Program-made: the position numbers and the translations under genes | Shown here: one piece after another, positions 36,682 through 45,271 of the stretch | How positions within the stretch are numbered: position 1 is the stretch's first letter | Layout: the number at the start of each line of letters is the position of its first letter | Notes under the pieces: generated by a model | Seen by the model: the letters and a program-made list of their open reading frames with translations, nothing else | What the model was told of the DNA's origin: nothing | Database searches by the model: none | Source of the DNA: Motiliproteus sp. MSK22-1 | Lineage (GTDB): Bacteria; Pseudomonadota; Gammaproteobacteria; Pseudomonadales; Balneatricaceae | NCBI RefSeq assembly: GCF_001968815.1 | Contig: NZ_MIEQ01000046.1 | Coordinates: 186,001-250,000 of the forward strand | Length of the DNA stretch: 64,000 bases | Reading direction: 5' to 3'

Positions 36682-38817
36682 ATGAATGCCAAGAAAATTG
36701 TCGTACTTCTATTACTCGCTTTTTTAGTCGGGGTCTTCTTTATGTTTGACCTTGGCCAATATTTAAACTTGGAGTATGTCAAAGAAAACCAGGCTCGGTT
36801 TGATCAGCTTTATGCAGATAATCCAATCATAACGGCCTTTACTTTCTTTATTCTCTACGTTCTTGTTACTGGTTTATCGTTACCAGGGGCTGCAATCATG
36901 ACACTGATTGCAGGTGCATTGTTTGGACTTTGGACAGGAACGCTATTGGTTTCATTTGCCAGCAGCATTGGCGCAACTTTGGCATTTATATTTTCACGTT
37001 TTGTGCTTCGTGATGGCGTCCAGAACCGGTTTGCTCATCAACTCATCGCCATCAATAAGGGAATTGAACGAGAAGGCGCTCTATACCTGTTAACGCTTCG
37101 ACTGGTCCCCGCTTTTCCATTTTTTGTCATTAACCTTGTTATGGGGGTCACCCCAATCAAGACCTTTACTTTTTACTGGGTAAGTCAGCTCGGAATGCTG
37201 GCAGGAACGTTGGTTTTTGTGAACGCAGGAACTCAATTAGGCCAGTTGGAGTCAACCGCAGATATTCTTTCCCCGGGCCTGTTCATATCCTTTACGCTGC
37301 TTGGCATATTTCCACTGGTCGCTAAAGCAATTGTCGGAAAAATCAATGCACGCAAGGTGTACAAGCATCACCCGCGGCCAAAAAGCTTCGACACCAATAT
37401 TGTTGTCATCGGTGCCGGCTCAGCTGGATTGGTTACTTCCTATATCGCAGCAGCAGTTAAAGCAAAGGTTAGTCTGATTGAAAAGCATAAAATGGGCGGA
37501 GATTGTTTAAATACCGGCTGTGTCCCCTCCAAAGCACTGATTCGCTCTACTCGTTTTATTGCAGAAAGTCATCGTTGCAACGAATTGGGGCTAAAGAGCG
37601 CTGATGTTAGCTTTGATTTCTCTGAGATTATGGAACGGGTGCAGCGAGTTATTAAAACCGTAGAACCTCATGATTCTATCGAACGCTATACCGGTTTGGG
37701 AGTTGACTGCGTGGAAGGAGCCGCCACTATCCGAAATCCGTTTCAGGTAGAAGTGAATGGCAAGACAATCACTACCAAGAATATAGTCATTGCTACTGGC
37801 GCGCGTCCTGCAATCCCCCCGATTAAAAACATTGAGGCGATGGAGCCGCTGACATCAGACACTATCTGGGACATCAGGGAACAACCAAAGCGCCTGCTCG
37901 TTCTAGGCGGAGGTCCTATCGGATGTGAGCTTTCACAATGCTTTTGCCGTTTAGGAACTCAGGTGATTCAGGTCTTAAGAGGCCCCAGACTCGTCCCCAA
38001 GGAAGACCCGGAAGTATCCCAACTGTTGCAGGAACAGTTTGTTGCTGAAGGTGTAGATCTGCGACTCAATCACAGTATGCTAGAATTTGTCGAAGATCCG
38101 GAAGGTAAGAAACTGATCTGTGATCATCAGGGCAAAAGAGTTGAAATCGTCTTTGATCAGCTACTGGTCGCTACTGGCCGAAAAGCCAATGTATCCGGTT
38201 TTGGAATGGATAATCTGGAGATTCCATTGACACCTCAAGGCACAATTGAGGTAAATGAATATCTACAAACGCGCTATCCAAACATCTATGCCTGCGGAGA
38301 TGTTGCAGGACCACACCAATTTACCCATACCGCCGCGCACCAGGCCTGGTATGCCGCAGTTAATGCCCTGTTTGGTTCTTACAAAAAATTCAAAGTGGAT
38401 TATTCTGTGATACCAGCCGCAACATTTACAGAGCCAGAAATAGCCAGAGTGGGTTTGAACGAACAGGAAGCCAAGGAACAGGGAATCGAATATGAAGTCA
38501 CTCAATTTGACCTTGCTGAACTCGACCGTGCCATAGCAGATGAAGCGGCTGTCGGGTTGGTAAAGATTTTAACCGTACCCGGTAAAGATCGTGTATTAGG
38601 GGCCACTATCGTTGGTGAACATGCGGGTGAGCTTATCTCTGAATTTGTTACCGCCATGCGGCATGATTTGGGTCTTAATAAAATACTGGGAACTATTCAT
38701 ATTTACCCTACGCTGACCGAAGCTAACAAGTATGCTGCTGGACAATGGAAAAAAGACCATGCTCCACAGAAAGTACTTGAATGGGTGGAGAAGTTTCACC
38801 GCTGGCAACGGGGATAA
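36682..38817 (+). CDS. VTT-domain membrane protein fused to FAD disulphide oxidoreductase
   Basis: 711 aa. The N-terminal ~225 residues are a TVP38/TMEM64-type VTT membrane domain (SLPGAAIMTLIAGALFGLWTG, RLVPAFPFFVINLVMGVTPI). The rest is a class I pyridine-nucleotide disulphide oxidoreductase resembling mercuric reductase and dihydrolipoamide dehydrogenase. FAD fold IVVIGAGSAGLVT is near 240, the redox-active disulphide is GGDCLNTGCVPSKAL near 272, the NAD(P) fold VLGGGPIGCE is near 408, and the C-terminal interface HIYPTLTEANKYAAG carries the His-Glu acid-base pair. It lacks the HMA domain and the Cys pair at the C terminus used by MerA, so it is unlikely to reduce mercury. The flavoprotein is anchored at the cytoplasmic membrane face; the substrate is unknown. 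Confidence 0.9.
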   Translation: MNAKKIVVLLLLAFLVGVFFMFDLGQYLNLEYVKENQARFDQLYADNPIITAFTFFILYVLVTGLSLPGAAIMTLIAGALFGLWTGTLLVSFASSIGATLAFIFSRFVLRDGVQNRFAHQLIAINKGIEREGALYLLTLRLVPAFPFFVINLVMGVTPIKTFTFYWVSQLGMLAGTLVFVNAGTQLGQLESTADILSPGLFISFTLLGIFPLVAKAIVGKINARKVYKHHPRPKSFDTNIVVIGAGSAGLVTSYIAAAVKAKVSLIEKHKMGGDCLNTGCVPSKALIRSTRFIAESHRCNELGLKSADVSFDFSEIMERVQRVIKTVEPHDSIERYTGLGVDCVEGAATIRNPFQVEVNGKTITTKNIVIATGARPAIPPIKNIEAMEPLTSDTIWDIREQPKRLLVLGGGPIGCELSQCFCRLGTQVIQVLRGPRLVPKEDPEVSQLLQEQFVAEGVDLRLNHSMLEFVEDPEGKKLICDHQGKRVEIVFDQLLVATGRKANVSGFGMDNLEIPLTPQGTIEVNEYLQTRYPNIYACGDVAGPHQFTHTAAHQAWYAAVNALFGSYKKFKVDYSVIPAATFTEPEIARVGLNEQEAKEQGIEYEVTQFDLAELDRAIADEAAVGLVKILTVPGKDRVLGATIVGEHAGELISEFVTAMRHDLGLNKILGTIHIYPTLTEANKYAAGQWKKDHAPQKVLEWVEKFHRWQRG

Positions 38818-39007
38818 CAGCTTCTGCCTGTTGCCCTCCGAACAACAGGCCATTAACGCTGTAAATAACTGCGCCCTGCTCATCCTTATACGAGGCAGTG
38901 TTCCAACCGCTCAGTATCCAATCGGGAACATCGCGCTCAAGGCTGTAGTCCGCCGTCAGCATTTTTGCTTCGAAGGAATTCACTTGCTACCGCTAGATTT
39001 ATGCAGC

Positions 39008-39379
39008 TTAAAAATCAAAGAGCAACAGAATAGGCATTAGCGTGGCTACTATAAGGAGACTTGCCATACAGCCATATATAAATATCTTTAACGCGATTGC
39101 ATACCAGCGTGGCATGTATTTCCATGTTTCTTTTATTTGTCTTTTCTTGCCTAGTGAGGGGAGAATTAGAGACCACCCGAAAATTGCAGTTCGCATTAAA
39201 AAACCGGGCCATCCGCGCATCATATAGGTTTCTGTCAGCGTAAAGTGAGGCTCCTTAAAATATTTATCCAGCAATGCCTTCGGAGTGAAAATACTTAGCA
39301 GGAGCCATGTTATAGGCCCCCACACGATCCATGCAAACATAACAGCAAATACAACGAGACCTAAGTAATACCCTATCAT
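39008..39379 (-). CDS. Small membrane protein, candidate immunity partner
   Basis: 123 aa; I do not recognise the family. Two long hydrophobic stretches, residues ~4-30 (YYLGLVVFAVMFAWIVWGP) and the C-terminal ~95-122 (FIYGCMASLLIVATLMPIL), flank a basic cytosol-type loop. The start ATG 39379 overlaps the stop of the LysM gene as ATGA, so the pair is translationally coupled; the GTG two codons upstream is less likely. Size, membrane location and coupling to a protein with a membrane-active-looking C terminus suit an immunity protein (inference). Confidence 0.6.
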   Translation of the reverse strand: MIGYYLGLVVFAVMFAWIVWGPITWLLLSIFTPKALLDKYFKEPHFTLTETYMMRGWPGFLMRTAIFGWSLILPSLGKKRQIKETWKYMPRWYAIALKIFIYGCMASLLIVATLMPILLLFDF

Positions 39380-40473
39380 CGGCACAACTTATCGACACCT
39401 GTTGTGTTAACGAAATCATGTTGGCGATATCGACTGTTGTACAAGGCGGCTGTACCTATACCAGCGCCATAACTGGCGATGGCCGCCCCGGTACCCAATA
39501 CTAGCGCAACTCCCCAACCTACGGGGTTAGAGAACAAGATTACGCCTAGCGCAACAGTTGCTACTCCTCCGGCAAAAGTACTCCCTACTGTTTCAGCAAG
39601 GATCTCATTTTTCTTGTGGCGGTCACTTGTATTGGCAATCTGATAGCAGCCCACCCCGACACCTGCAACGGCAAGCACTGTGCCACCCCGACTGGCAACT
39701 TTCGCCATCCCACTCAGTCGTTCCAAGTGGGCATCAATGACACCCGTGGCCGGCAGCGCTTTGGAACGGGTGATTCGAATGGCTTCACGGGCCGTTTGGC
39801 CTTTGAATAATAGCTTTTCAAAAGAGCCTAGCTTATGGGCGTAGGTCTTTAAGGCTTTCTGACGTTGGTAATCATATTGATTTTCTGTCAGTGCTCCACG
39901 TTTATAGTCATGGTAAATGTGCTTAACCTCAGCAATAAAGGCATTGTGTGCCTGACTGACCAACCCTCCGAAAGAATTAAACCCGGCGGTTGCGGCGACA
40001 CTGGTTACGCCGTAGTTTTCATCCAACCATGCCAGCGCCCAGAAGGCTTCCTGTTCTTTGGTCGCCGTTGGCATCAAACGCTTCATTCGTTCGGCGTACT
40101 CACCGTAGGTGGTTTGCCCTGAGGGCATGAGCCAGTGCCTCAAACCACTGTCTGCAATCATAGACGGATCAAACTTTCCAGAGGTTGGTTTATCCGCAGG
40201 TGCAGGCGCGGGACACATAGCCATTGCATTATCTGGAGTAAGCGGCATCAGCCAAAGCAGTTGATTCGGATGAATGAGATTCGGATCAGTCAGAGTGTCG
40301 TTAAAGTGCAGCAATGAGGCCTGAACGTCTTGATAACGCGGGTCCTGATAGTGAATTTCGTAGTGATCAGCAATAATACGGCTGAGAGTATCCCCCGGTT
40401 TAACCCGGTAAAGCATCGGTGCTTGGTCAGTTGGAAGGATGGCTTGTTCAAAAGACTGGACTAGGCTGTTCAC
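39376..40473 (-). CDS. LysM protein with glycine-rich hydrophobic C terminus (possible secreted toxin)
   Basis: 365 aa, no signal peptide. A LysM domain occupies residues ~21-76 (YRVKPGDTLSRIIADHY through HPNQLLWLMPL). It is followed by a helical region (~110-250), then alternating Gly/Ala-rich hydrophobic segments at ~262-285 and ~300-350 (VATVALGVILFSNPVGWG, ALVLGTGAAIASYGAGIG). LysM without a leader plus a hydrophobic glycine-zipper-like end is a layout seen in type VI or contact-delivered membrane toxins (family-level inference). GTG start at 40473 is behind AAGGAAATAGA. A small membrane-protein gene overlaps its stop. Alternative: a peptidoglycan-associated structural protein. Confidence 0.65.
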   Translation of the reverse strand: MNSLVQSFEQAILPTDQAPMLYRVKPGDTLSRIIADHYEIHYQDPRYQDVQASLLHFNDTLTDPNLIHPNQLLWLMPLTPDNAMAMCPAPAPADKPTSGKFDPSMIADSGLRHWLMPSGQTTYGEYAERMKRLMPTATKEQEAFWALAWLDENYGVTSVAATAGFNSFGGLVSQAHNAFIAEVKHIYHDYKRGALTENQYDYQRQKALKTYAHKLGSFEKLLFKGQTAREAIRITRSKALPATGVIDAHLERLSGMAKVASRGGTVLAVAGVGVGCYQIANTSDRHKKNEILAETVGSTFAGGVATVALGVILFSNPVGWGVALVLGTGAAIASYGAGIGTAALYNSRYRQHDFVNTTGVDKLCR

Positions 40474-40671
40474 TCTATTTCCTTGTGATTAGTTGCTTCC
40501 GTGTCCCATTGACCGCTAAGGTCAAATGGGTGTTTGGCCGTGATTCTAGCAAAACAAGCCAGATAATCGACTATTATTTAAATTTTTTGGATCAGCGGGG
40601 AAACCTAGTCCTATCGGGAAGCTACGACATCAAGTATTCACAAGGCAAGATGTGTCCTATTCTTACACGTA

Positions 40672-40851
40672 TTATATGCTGACCCCTAATAGCGAGGCTA
40701 AACTTTCAACCATCGCTAGCGGATTGGAGCAGCTAGCCCCCGTCACCATTGAGGTCTTTACCTTACCGGTCAACTGCTCAGAAAATGCTTCCCATAACTT
40801 TGCTTGCTGAGCTGAATCCAATACTATTTCATCAACTGTTTCTGTGGTCAT
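40672..40851 (-). CDS. Small ORF, 59 aa, upstream of LysM gene
   Basis: An open frame too short for routine calling: ATG 40851 behind GGAGAGCATTC, ending TAA at 40672. It reads MTTETVDEIVLDSAQQAKLWEAFS at the start (given in part) and ends in NPLAMVESLASLLGVSI. The N-terminal half is acidic and helical; the middle has a VTGASCSN turn with a single Cys. I recognise no family. It lies 200 bases upstream of the LysM gene on the same strand and might be an accessory or leader protein of that locus (inference). The 168 bases beyond it (40852-41019) hold nothing. Confidence 0.45.
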   Translation of the reverse strand: MTTETVDEIVLDSAQQAKLWEAFSEQLTGKVKTSMVTGASCSNPLAMVESLASLLGVSI

Positions 40852-41019
40852 GAATGCTCTCCGTTATTGTTAACTGCTCAACTGATTTCCTTATTTACTG
40901 CTATCTTTACGGTCTTAATGCGTGACCAGACATCGTCATTTCTCTAACCAGAATGACACAGAGGCCGAACCGTTCACTGGTCGAGAAAAGTCAAAGTGCT
41001 AGATTGCTATCTGTAGTGA

Positions 41020-41427
41020 CTAAAGTCTGATTACTACTTCGAAACAGCCATCCCACTGCCGGTTAGTCAGTGGAAACATGTCAGAGGGGATGTTCTTGAA
41101 ATTTAGTCGGGACAGAATAAAACCCAGATCGGAAGCGCTTCCTCTAATTGCTTTGAAAGCCCGAAGCCGAATGGACGTATTCACAAGTGCTTTGGGTAAG
41201 CTAGCTCTCTTTAGAGTGTCTACGTAGTGCCAAACGCTAAAAACTATGGTACCAAGCTCGCCACTGGGAGTTACCCAATCATCGAGAGTTGTTGCCCGAT
41301 AAAGTGACAACCTTAACCGGCAATTGATCACTTTTACGGAACGGCTATACTGAACTTGCTGCCCGCTGTTAAGAATGACAAAAGGATTATCAAGTGCCCA
41401 TTCCCTCTGTCCCGGAAACACCCACAA
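41020..41427 (-). CDS. Hypothetical protein, doubtful
   Basis: 135 codons from a TTG at 41427 that has AGGAG 5 bases ahead. It is basic, with no recognised motif, signal or membrane segment. It overlaps the start of the divergent gene at 41394 by 34 bases, which counts against one of the two; the other has better protein character. It may be a decayed gene in this orphan-rich patch. Confidence 0.3.
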   Translation of the reverse strand: MWVFPGQREWALDNPFVILNSGQQVQYSRSVKVINCRLRLSLYRATTLDDWVTPSGELGTIVFSVWHYVDTLKRASLPKALVNTSIRLRAFKAIRGSASDLGFILSRLNFKNIPSDMFPLTNRQWDGCFEVVIRL

Positions 41428-41762
41428 AAACGCTCCTGGTCAAGGAGTGGGAGCAAAGGTCTATCACTTTTGAAGTCGTCGCTTGTTCGGAACTGTGGGA
41501 CCACCTGCCTCCAGATTTACATCAACAAATTCAGCACGCCATCCAACGGCCTTTAGAAGCAGATCAGGAGGTGCTTTTTATTAGTTTTGACGGTCTGATG
41601 GACAAGCGCTATAGCGCCTTTTTATTAACCGAATATGAACAAGCGGCTTTGTTTTATGAAAAAGACGGTGATGTCACCAATGATTTTATTGGCCTGCTAT
41701 CACCGTTAAAGCTTTGGGAGTTTTTAGAAAGCTTTCCGAATATTTATCGACACCTTAGTTAG
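41394..41762 (+). CDS. Hypothetical acidic protein, 122 aa
   Basis: Start GTG 41394 has AAAGGA 8 bases ahead. The protein is acidic and soluble (VLFISFDGLMDKRYSAFLLTEYEQAALFYEKDGDVTND), ending in PLKLWEFLESFPNIYRHLS. I do not recognise it. Small acidic cytosolic proteins of this kind are often immunity or adaptor proteins, but no toxin gene is fused to or overlaps it. It is convergent with the nucleotidyltransferase gene, with 28 bases between them. Confidence 0.6.
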   Translation: MPIPSVPETPTKTLLVKEWEQRSITFEVVACSELWDHLPPDLHQQIQHAIQRPLEADQEVLFISFDGLMDKRYSAFLLTEYEQAALFYEKDGDVTNDFIGLLSPLKLWEFLESFPNIYRHLS

Positions 41763-41790
41763 GTTGCTTGGGTCCACTATCCCAAAATCA

Positions 41791-42696
41791 TTAATCAGGA
41801 CAGTTTTTCTGAATAATCGCTTTGATTTCGTTGAGCGTCCTAACCGCCTGATCTTCTCGTACGATGCAGTCATCAAGTGAACCATAATGCTGTTCCAGGC
41901 ATTGCAACAAAAGATCTTTAACCGCCAGTTTATCGGGCTCCACAGGCAAGGTACTTTCAAAATAAAGCTTCTCTAACTGCTTTTCTTTTTCAACAAAATA
42001 CTCTTCAACTCTATCCAGACTCCATTCTCCGCGGCGAATAGCTTTCAGCTGCTCCTTATTACGGGCCAGATCCAGATCCCCTTCTATCAGTATCTGCTCT
42101 ACTTCATTAAGTAAACGAACCACATGATAGGCAAACTTGAGGTCATATCCATACTCATCAATGACCTCCTTTCGTTTACCCACTGCCTGTTTAGATTTCA
42201 TTCTGTTCACTTGCGCATAAGCATAACCTTTAAACCTTGGCCAACAGCCTTTATGCAGAAAAATATGCCGCTGTTCTCTAACCATTTCCCCGATAGAAGT
42301 GCTGTACAGAATACAATTTCTGGGAACAAACAAAGAATCAATAATATTAGGATTATTCTCCAACAGAAGCCTGAAATACTTAACGATCGAGTAAACGGTC
42401 AAGTCATATTCCTGCCCTTTTCCAGCTCGTGCTGATTTATCAAGCATGTGGTGTTGTTGTATCTGTTCAAAACTGGGACCTGCTTCATCAAATCCCGGCA
42501 TTTCTCCTCGTAGATGAGGAAACACCCAATCCCTTGGAGGAATCGCAAAACCATAGACATCCATGTCAGACTTATCTTCAGCAACACCGTAGGCAATGGA
42601 TCCCATCACCACTTCATACTGGACCCCGGTCGACAAAAATTTCGGTGGAGACTTAAGCAATCCTGCTTTAATCAGGTACGCTGTTTTACAACTCAT
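41791..42696 (-). CDS. Pol-beta superfamily nucleotidyltransferase (RlaP-like)
   Basis: 301 aa. The nucleotidyltransferase signature is VVMGSIAYGVAEDKSDMDVYGFAI (Gly-Ser pair and Asp-x-Asp metal ligands, residues ~30-53), as in the RNA-ligase-associated predicted nucleotidyltransferases (PF10127). The remainder is helical, with AYAQVNRMKSK and EYGYDLKFAYHVVRLLNEVEQIL characteristic of that family. It starts 52 bases after cca and is the last gene of the rtcB-rtcA-cca unit, so it probably acts on RNA ends during repair (inference). The nucleotide and acceptor are not known. Confidence 0.82.
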   Translation of the reverse strand: MSCKTAYLIKAGLLKSPPKFLSTGVQYEVVMGSIAYGVAEDKSDMDVYGFAIPPRDWVFPHLRGEMPGFDEAGPSFEQIQQHHMLDKSARAGKGQEYDLTVYSIVKYFRLLLENNPNIIDSLFVPRNCILYSTSIGEMVREQRHIFLHKGCWPRFKGYAYAQVNRMKSKQAVGKRKEVIDEYGYDLKFAYHVVRLLNEVEQILIEGDLDLARNKEQLKAIRRGEWSLDRVEEYFVEKEKQLEKLYFESTLPVEPDKLAVKDLLLQCLEQHYGSLDDCIVREDQAVRTLNEIKAIIQKNCPD

Positions 42697-42748
42697 TGTC
42701 TTTTCCCTAAGTAGGCATCGACCCTCAGGTCTTTGCCATATTCACTAT

Positions 42749-44026
42749 CTACAAGCAGTCCTGGATTTTATTATCACCTGCTGACTGCTTTCTAACTCGC
42801 TCTTTAAATACACGGGTATAACTGGCAATAGCAGCAATCCGCTTACGCCTTATTTGCTCAGCCAGCCCCTTGGCCTCATACCCTTGTTGTATCAGTGATG
42901 TTATTTCAACCCCTCTGGCAGCCTCATTACAGGCACGCAAGAATGCTGCCTGAGGATAAGGTTGGTTTTCCAACCCCTTACGCCCCTTCGCATCCGCTTC
43001 ACACGCCTGCGAAAAAAACGCTAATCTCTCCGGCCTGCGAATCGCATCCACTGCCTCTAATAAACGCATAACACTCCTTGGACGCATTTCCATGCATTTA
43101 TGACAACGTAGATGATGCTCAGCAACCAGCTCAGCTAAGGCTGTATAGTTTGCAGGCACACAAAAACGCTCACAAACAGCGGCCACCAGAGGAACCCCCT
43201 TTATTTCATGGCATATATGTCGTGGCCACTCCTCAGCCGGAGTAACGCCTTTTCCCAGGTCATGCAACAACGCGGCCCAGCTGACTAGCGGCGTGTCAAA
43301 ATGTTGTTTCGCATAATCAACCACCAGCATAACGTGATCACCGGTATCCACTTCCGGGTGATGCAAAACAGGCTGAGGAACACCAAACAGTCGGTCCAGC
43401 TCGGGCAAGAGTACCTGAAGCGCTCCACAAGCCCGTAACACATGAAAGAAAACACTGGGTTTTGATTCATTTAAAGCTCTTACCATTTCCTTCCACAGCC
43501 GTTCAGCAGCTATGGATGCAACCGCCCCTGATTCCACCAGCTGTCTCATCAGATCCAATGTCCCATCATGAACCTGAAATCCCAGGTCTGCATAACGGGC
43601 AGCGAATCGAGCGACACGTAAGACTCGAAGAGGATCATCAGCAAAAGAGCCAGATACATGTCTTAACAAACCAGCCGCTAGGTCTTCTCTACCGCCGTAG
43701 GGATCAACATAGGTCCCTTCAGCCGTTCTAGCGATAGCATTGATTGTAAGATCCCGGTGAAAAAGATCCTCCTCCAGGGTAACATCCACCCCAAATTCGT
43801 ATCTGAAGCCAGCGGTGCTTTCTCCTTTACTCAACGCTCTTCTGGCGAGCGAATACTCTTCCTTGGTGTGTGGATGCAAAAAACAAGGAAAATCACGCCC
43901 GACCTGCTGATAGCCCTTAGCTATCAACTGTTCGATTGATGCGCCGGTGACGACCCAGTCTCTATCTGAGACTGGAAGCCCCAACAACGAGTCACGAACA
44001 GCGCCTCCAACAAGATATTCCTTCAT
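42749..44026 (-). CDS. cca: CCA-adding tRNA nucleotidyltransferase
   Basis: 425 aa, class II CCA enzyme that builds or repairs the 3' CCA of tRNAs. YLVGGAVRDSLLGLPVSDRDWVV gives the GG-x-VRD and D-x-D catalytic motifs (residues 4-26). HRDLTINAIA and DPLRVLRVARFAARYADLGF are the nucleotide-selection region, and the HD domain motif ALLHDLGKGVTP is near 235. Length and HD domain match E. coli-type Cca, which also has phosphatase/phosphodiesterase activity. The start is at ATG 44026, behind AGGAAGTAGTG; the open frame runs to 44044. It is third in the rtc unit, 153 bases after rtcA. Confidence 0.93.
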   Translation of the reverse strand: MKEYLVGGAVRDSLLGLPVSDRDWVVTGASIEQLIAKGYQQVGRDFPCFLHPHTKEEYSLARRALSKGESTAGFRYEFGVDVTLEEDLFHRDLTINAIARTAEGTYVDPYGGREDLAAGLLRHVSGSFADDPLRVLRVARFAARYADLGFQVHDGTLDLMRQLVESGAVASIAAERLWKEMVRALNESKPSVFFHVLRACGALQVLLPELDRLFGVPQPVLHHPEVDTGDHVMLVVDYAKQHFDTPLVSWAALLHDLGKGVTPAEEWPRHICHEIKGVPLVAAVCERFCVPANYTALAELVAEHHLRCHKCMEMRPRSVMRLLEAVDAIRRPERLAFFSQACEADAKGRKGLENQPYPQAAFLRACNEAARGVEITSLIQQGYEAKGLAEQIRRKRIAAIASYTRVFKERVRKQSAGDNKIQDCL

Positions 44027-44179
44027 CACTACTTCCTGTACCAATTAGTTCAAATATTCAACGGGAAAAATCTATTCAGCCAGAAGGCCCAAGTAGGTAT
44101 ACAGAACCAAACCCGCTGATTGGAAAACTCTCCCAACCCTTGTCAAAGCTAGCCGTCACACTGCTCACTTATATTCCTG

Positions 44180-45235
44180 CTATTGGACCAGGACCTGCCA
44201 ATGGTCCTCATTAATCTGGATTAATTGAATATCGATATCGAGGAGCTGCTTGATAACGTCAATATTAGTTCTCAAATGCTGGCTTGGTAGCAGCGTGCTA
44301 AAGCAGCCCCCTTTGCCCAAAGCCATAGGTAACACCAACTGATCAGCCAAATACTCACCGACGGTTACCCTAGCCTTGAGGTACCGCTTCATCTTGCGAA
44401 TTGCACGACCCGCCACTCTTTCCGCACTGACATTAAGCTCCCCTACGGTTTCAAAAACTTCCGTTAACTGATCCCGCTCCACACGTAATGAAACAATGTT
44501 TCCTGGGCCCACCGAGTTCACCAGATTCTGATGAAGGCTCGCTCTCGGCCAGTAGCATTTACGGTGAATTTGTTCCAATTCCCGCTCAGTAACATGCTTA
44601 GGTATTCTGGCTGAGGTCGCCATTGCTGATTGACAACGTATTTCTCCATCGTCCAGCATCGATAATGATGACATGCTGCCTGTTGGGTTACTTTCTCTCT
44701 GCAATGGGTAGATTTTCGCCCGCCATGCACCACCACCGGCAGGATAAAAGCCATACCTTTCCAGGGATACATCAACTCGACAGCCCATTTTTTTTGCCAC
44801 GGGAAGAAAACACTGCTCGATAAAGTCAAAACTTGGCGCCATACCATTATGTGTACCGCCCTCAAAATACAATTCGCTCACCTCATCAGCCAACAGCAGG
44901 GGCATTAAAACTGTCTGAAACAGTAAGGTAGTGCTACCTGCTGATCCGATTGCAAAGCGGTATTCACCGGATTGCACCGGCCCTGGCACGAAAGTCACGG
45001 TAGATGACCCCAGTTCAGCACCTGTAACTTCCGCTGCACATATTTGTTGCGCCGCTCGAAGACATGCCAGATGTTGGCGAAGCAGTCCTGTTTTTTTTCT
45101 TCCAGCCCTGATGTTTTTAATACGAACAGGCTTTCCCTGGCACATGGCGATGGTAAGTGCTGTTCTGAACACCTGACCACCGCCCTCTCCTAACGCACCA
45201 TTAATAACCTCCGGAGCTATTCCTACACTACTCAT
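44180..45235 (-). CDS. rtcA: RNA 3'-terminal phosphate cyclase
   Basis: 351 aa. It converts RNA 3'-phosphate to 2',3'-cyclic phosphate through a His-AMP intermediate. GALGEGGGQVFRTALTIAMCQGKPVRIKNIR is the family N terminus, and the adenylated His is in SQHLRTNIDVIKQLL near residue 320. Length is close to E. coli RtcA (~338). It begins 36 bases after rtcB and is second in the unit. Confidence 0.95.
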   Translation of the reverse strand: MSSVGIAPEVINGALGEGGGQVFRTALTIAMCQGKPVRIKNIRAGRKKTGLLRQHLACLRAAQQICAAEVTGAELGSSTVTFVPGPVQSGEYRFAIGSAGSTTLLFQTVLMPLLLADEVSELYFEGGTHNGMAPSFDFIEQCFLPVAKKMGCRVDVSLERYGFYPAGGGAWRAKIYPLQRESNPTGSMSSLSMLDDGEIRCQSAMATSARIPKHVTERELEQIHRKCYWPRASLHQNLVNSVGPGNIVSLRVERDQLTEVFETVGELNVSAERVAGRAIRKMKRYLKARVTVGEYLADQLVLPMALGKGGCFSTLLPSQHLRTNIDVIKQLLDIDIQLIQINEDHWQVLVQ

Positions 45236-45271
45236 TTTGACTAATTCCCTTTGGGCAAATCCGCCCTTTAA

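Noticed and set aside
36682-38817. Mercuric reductase annotation for the flavoprotein part
   Set aside because: No HMA domain, no C-terminal Cys pair and no mer genes nearby.
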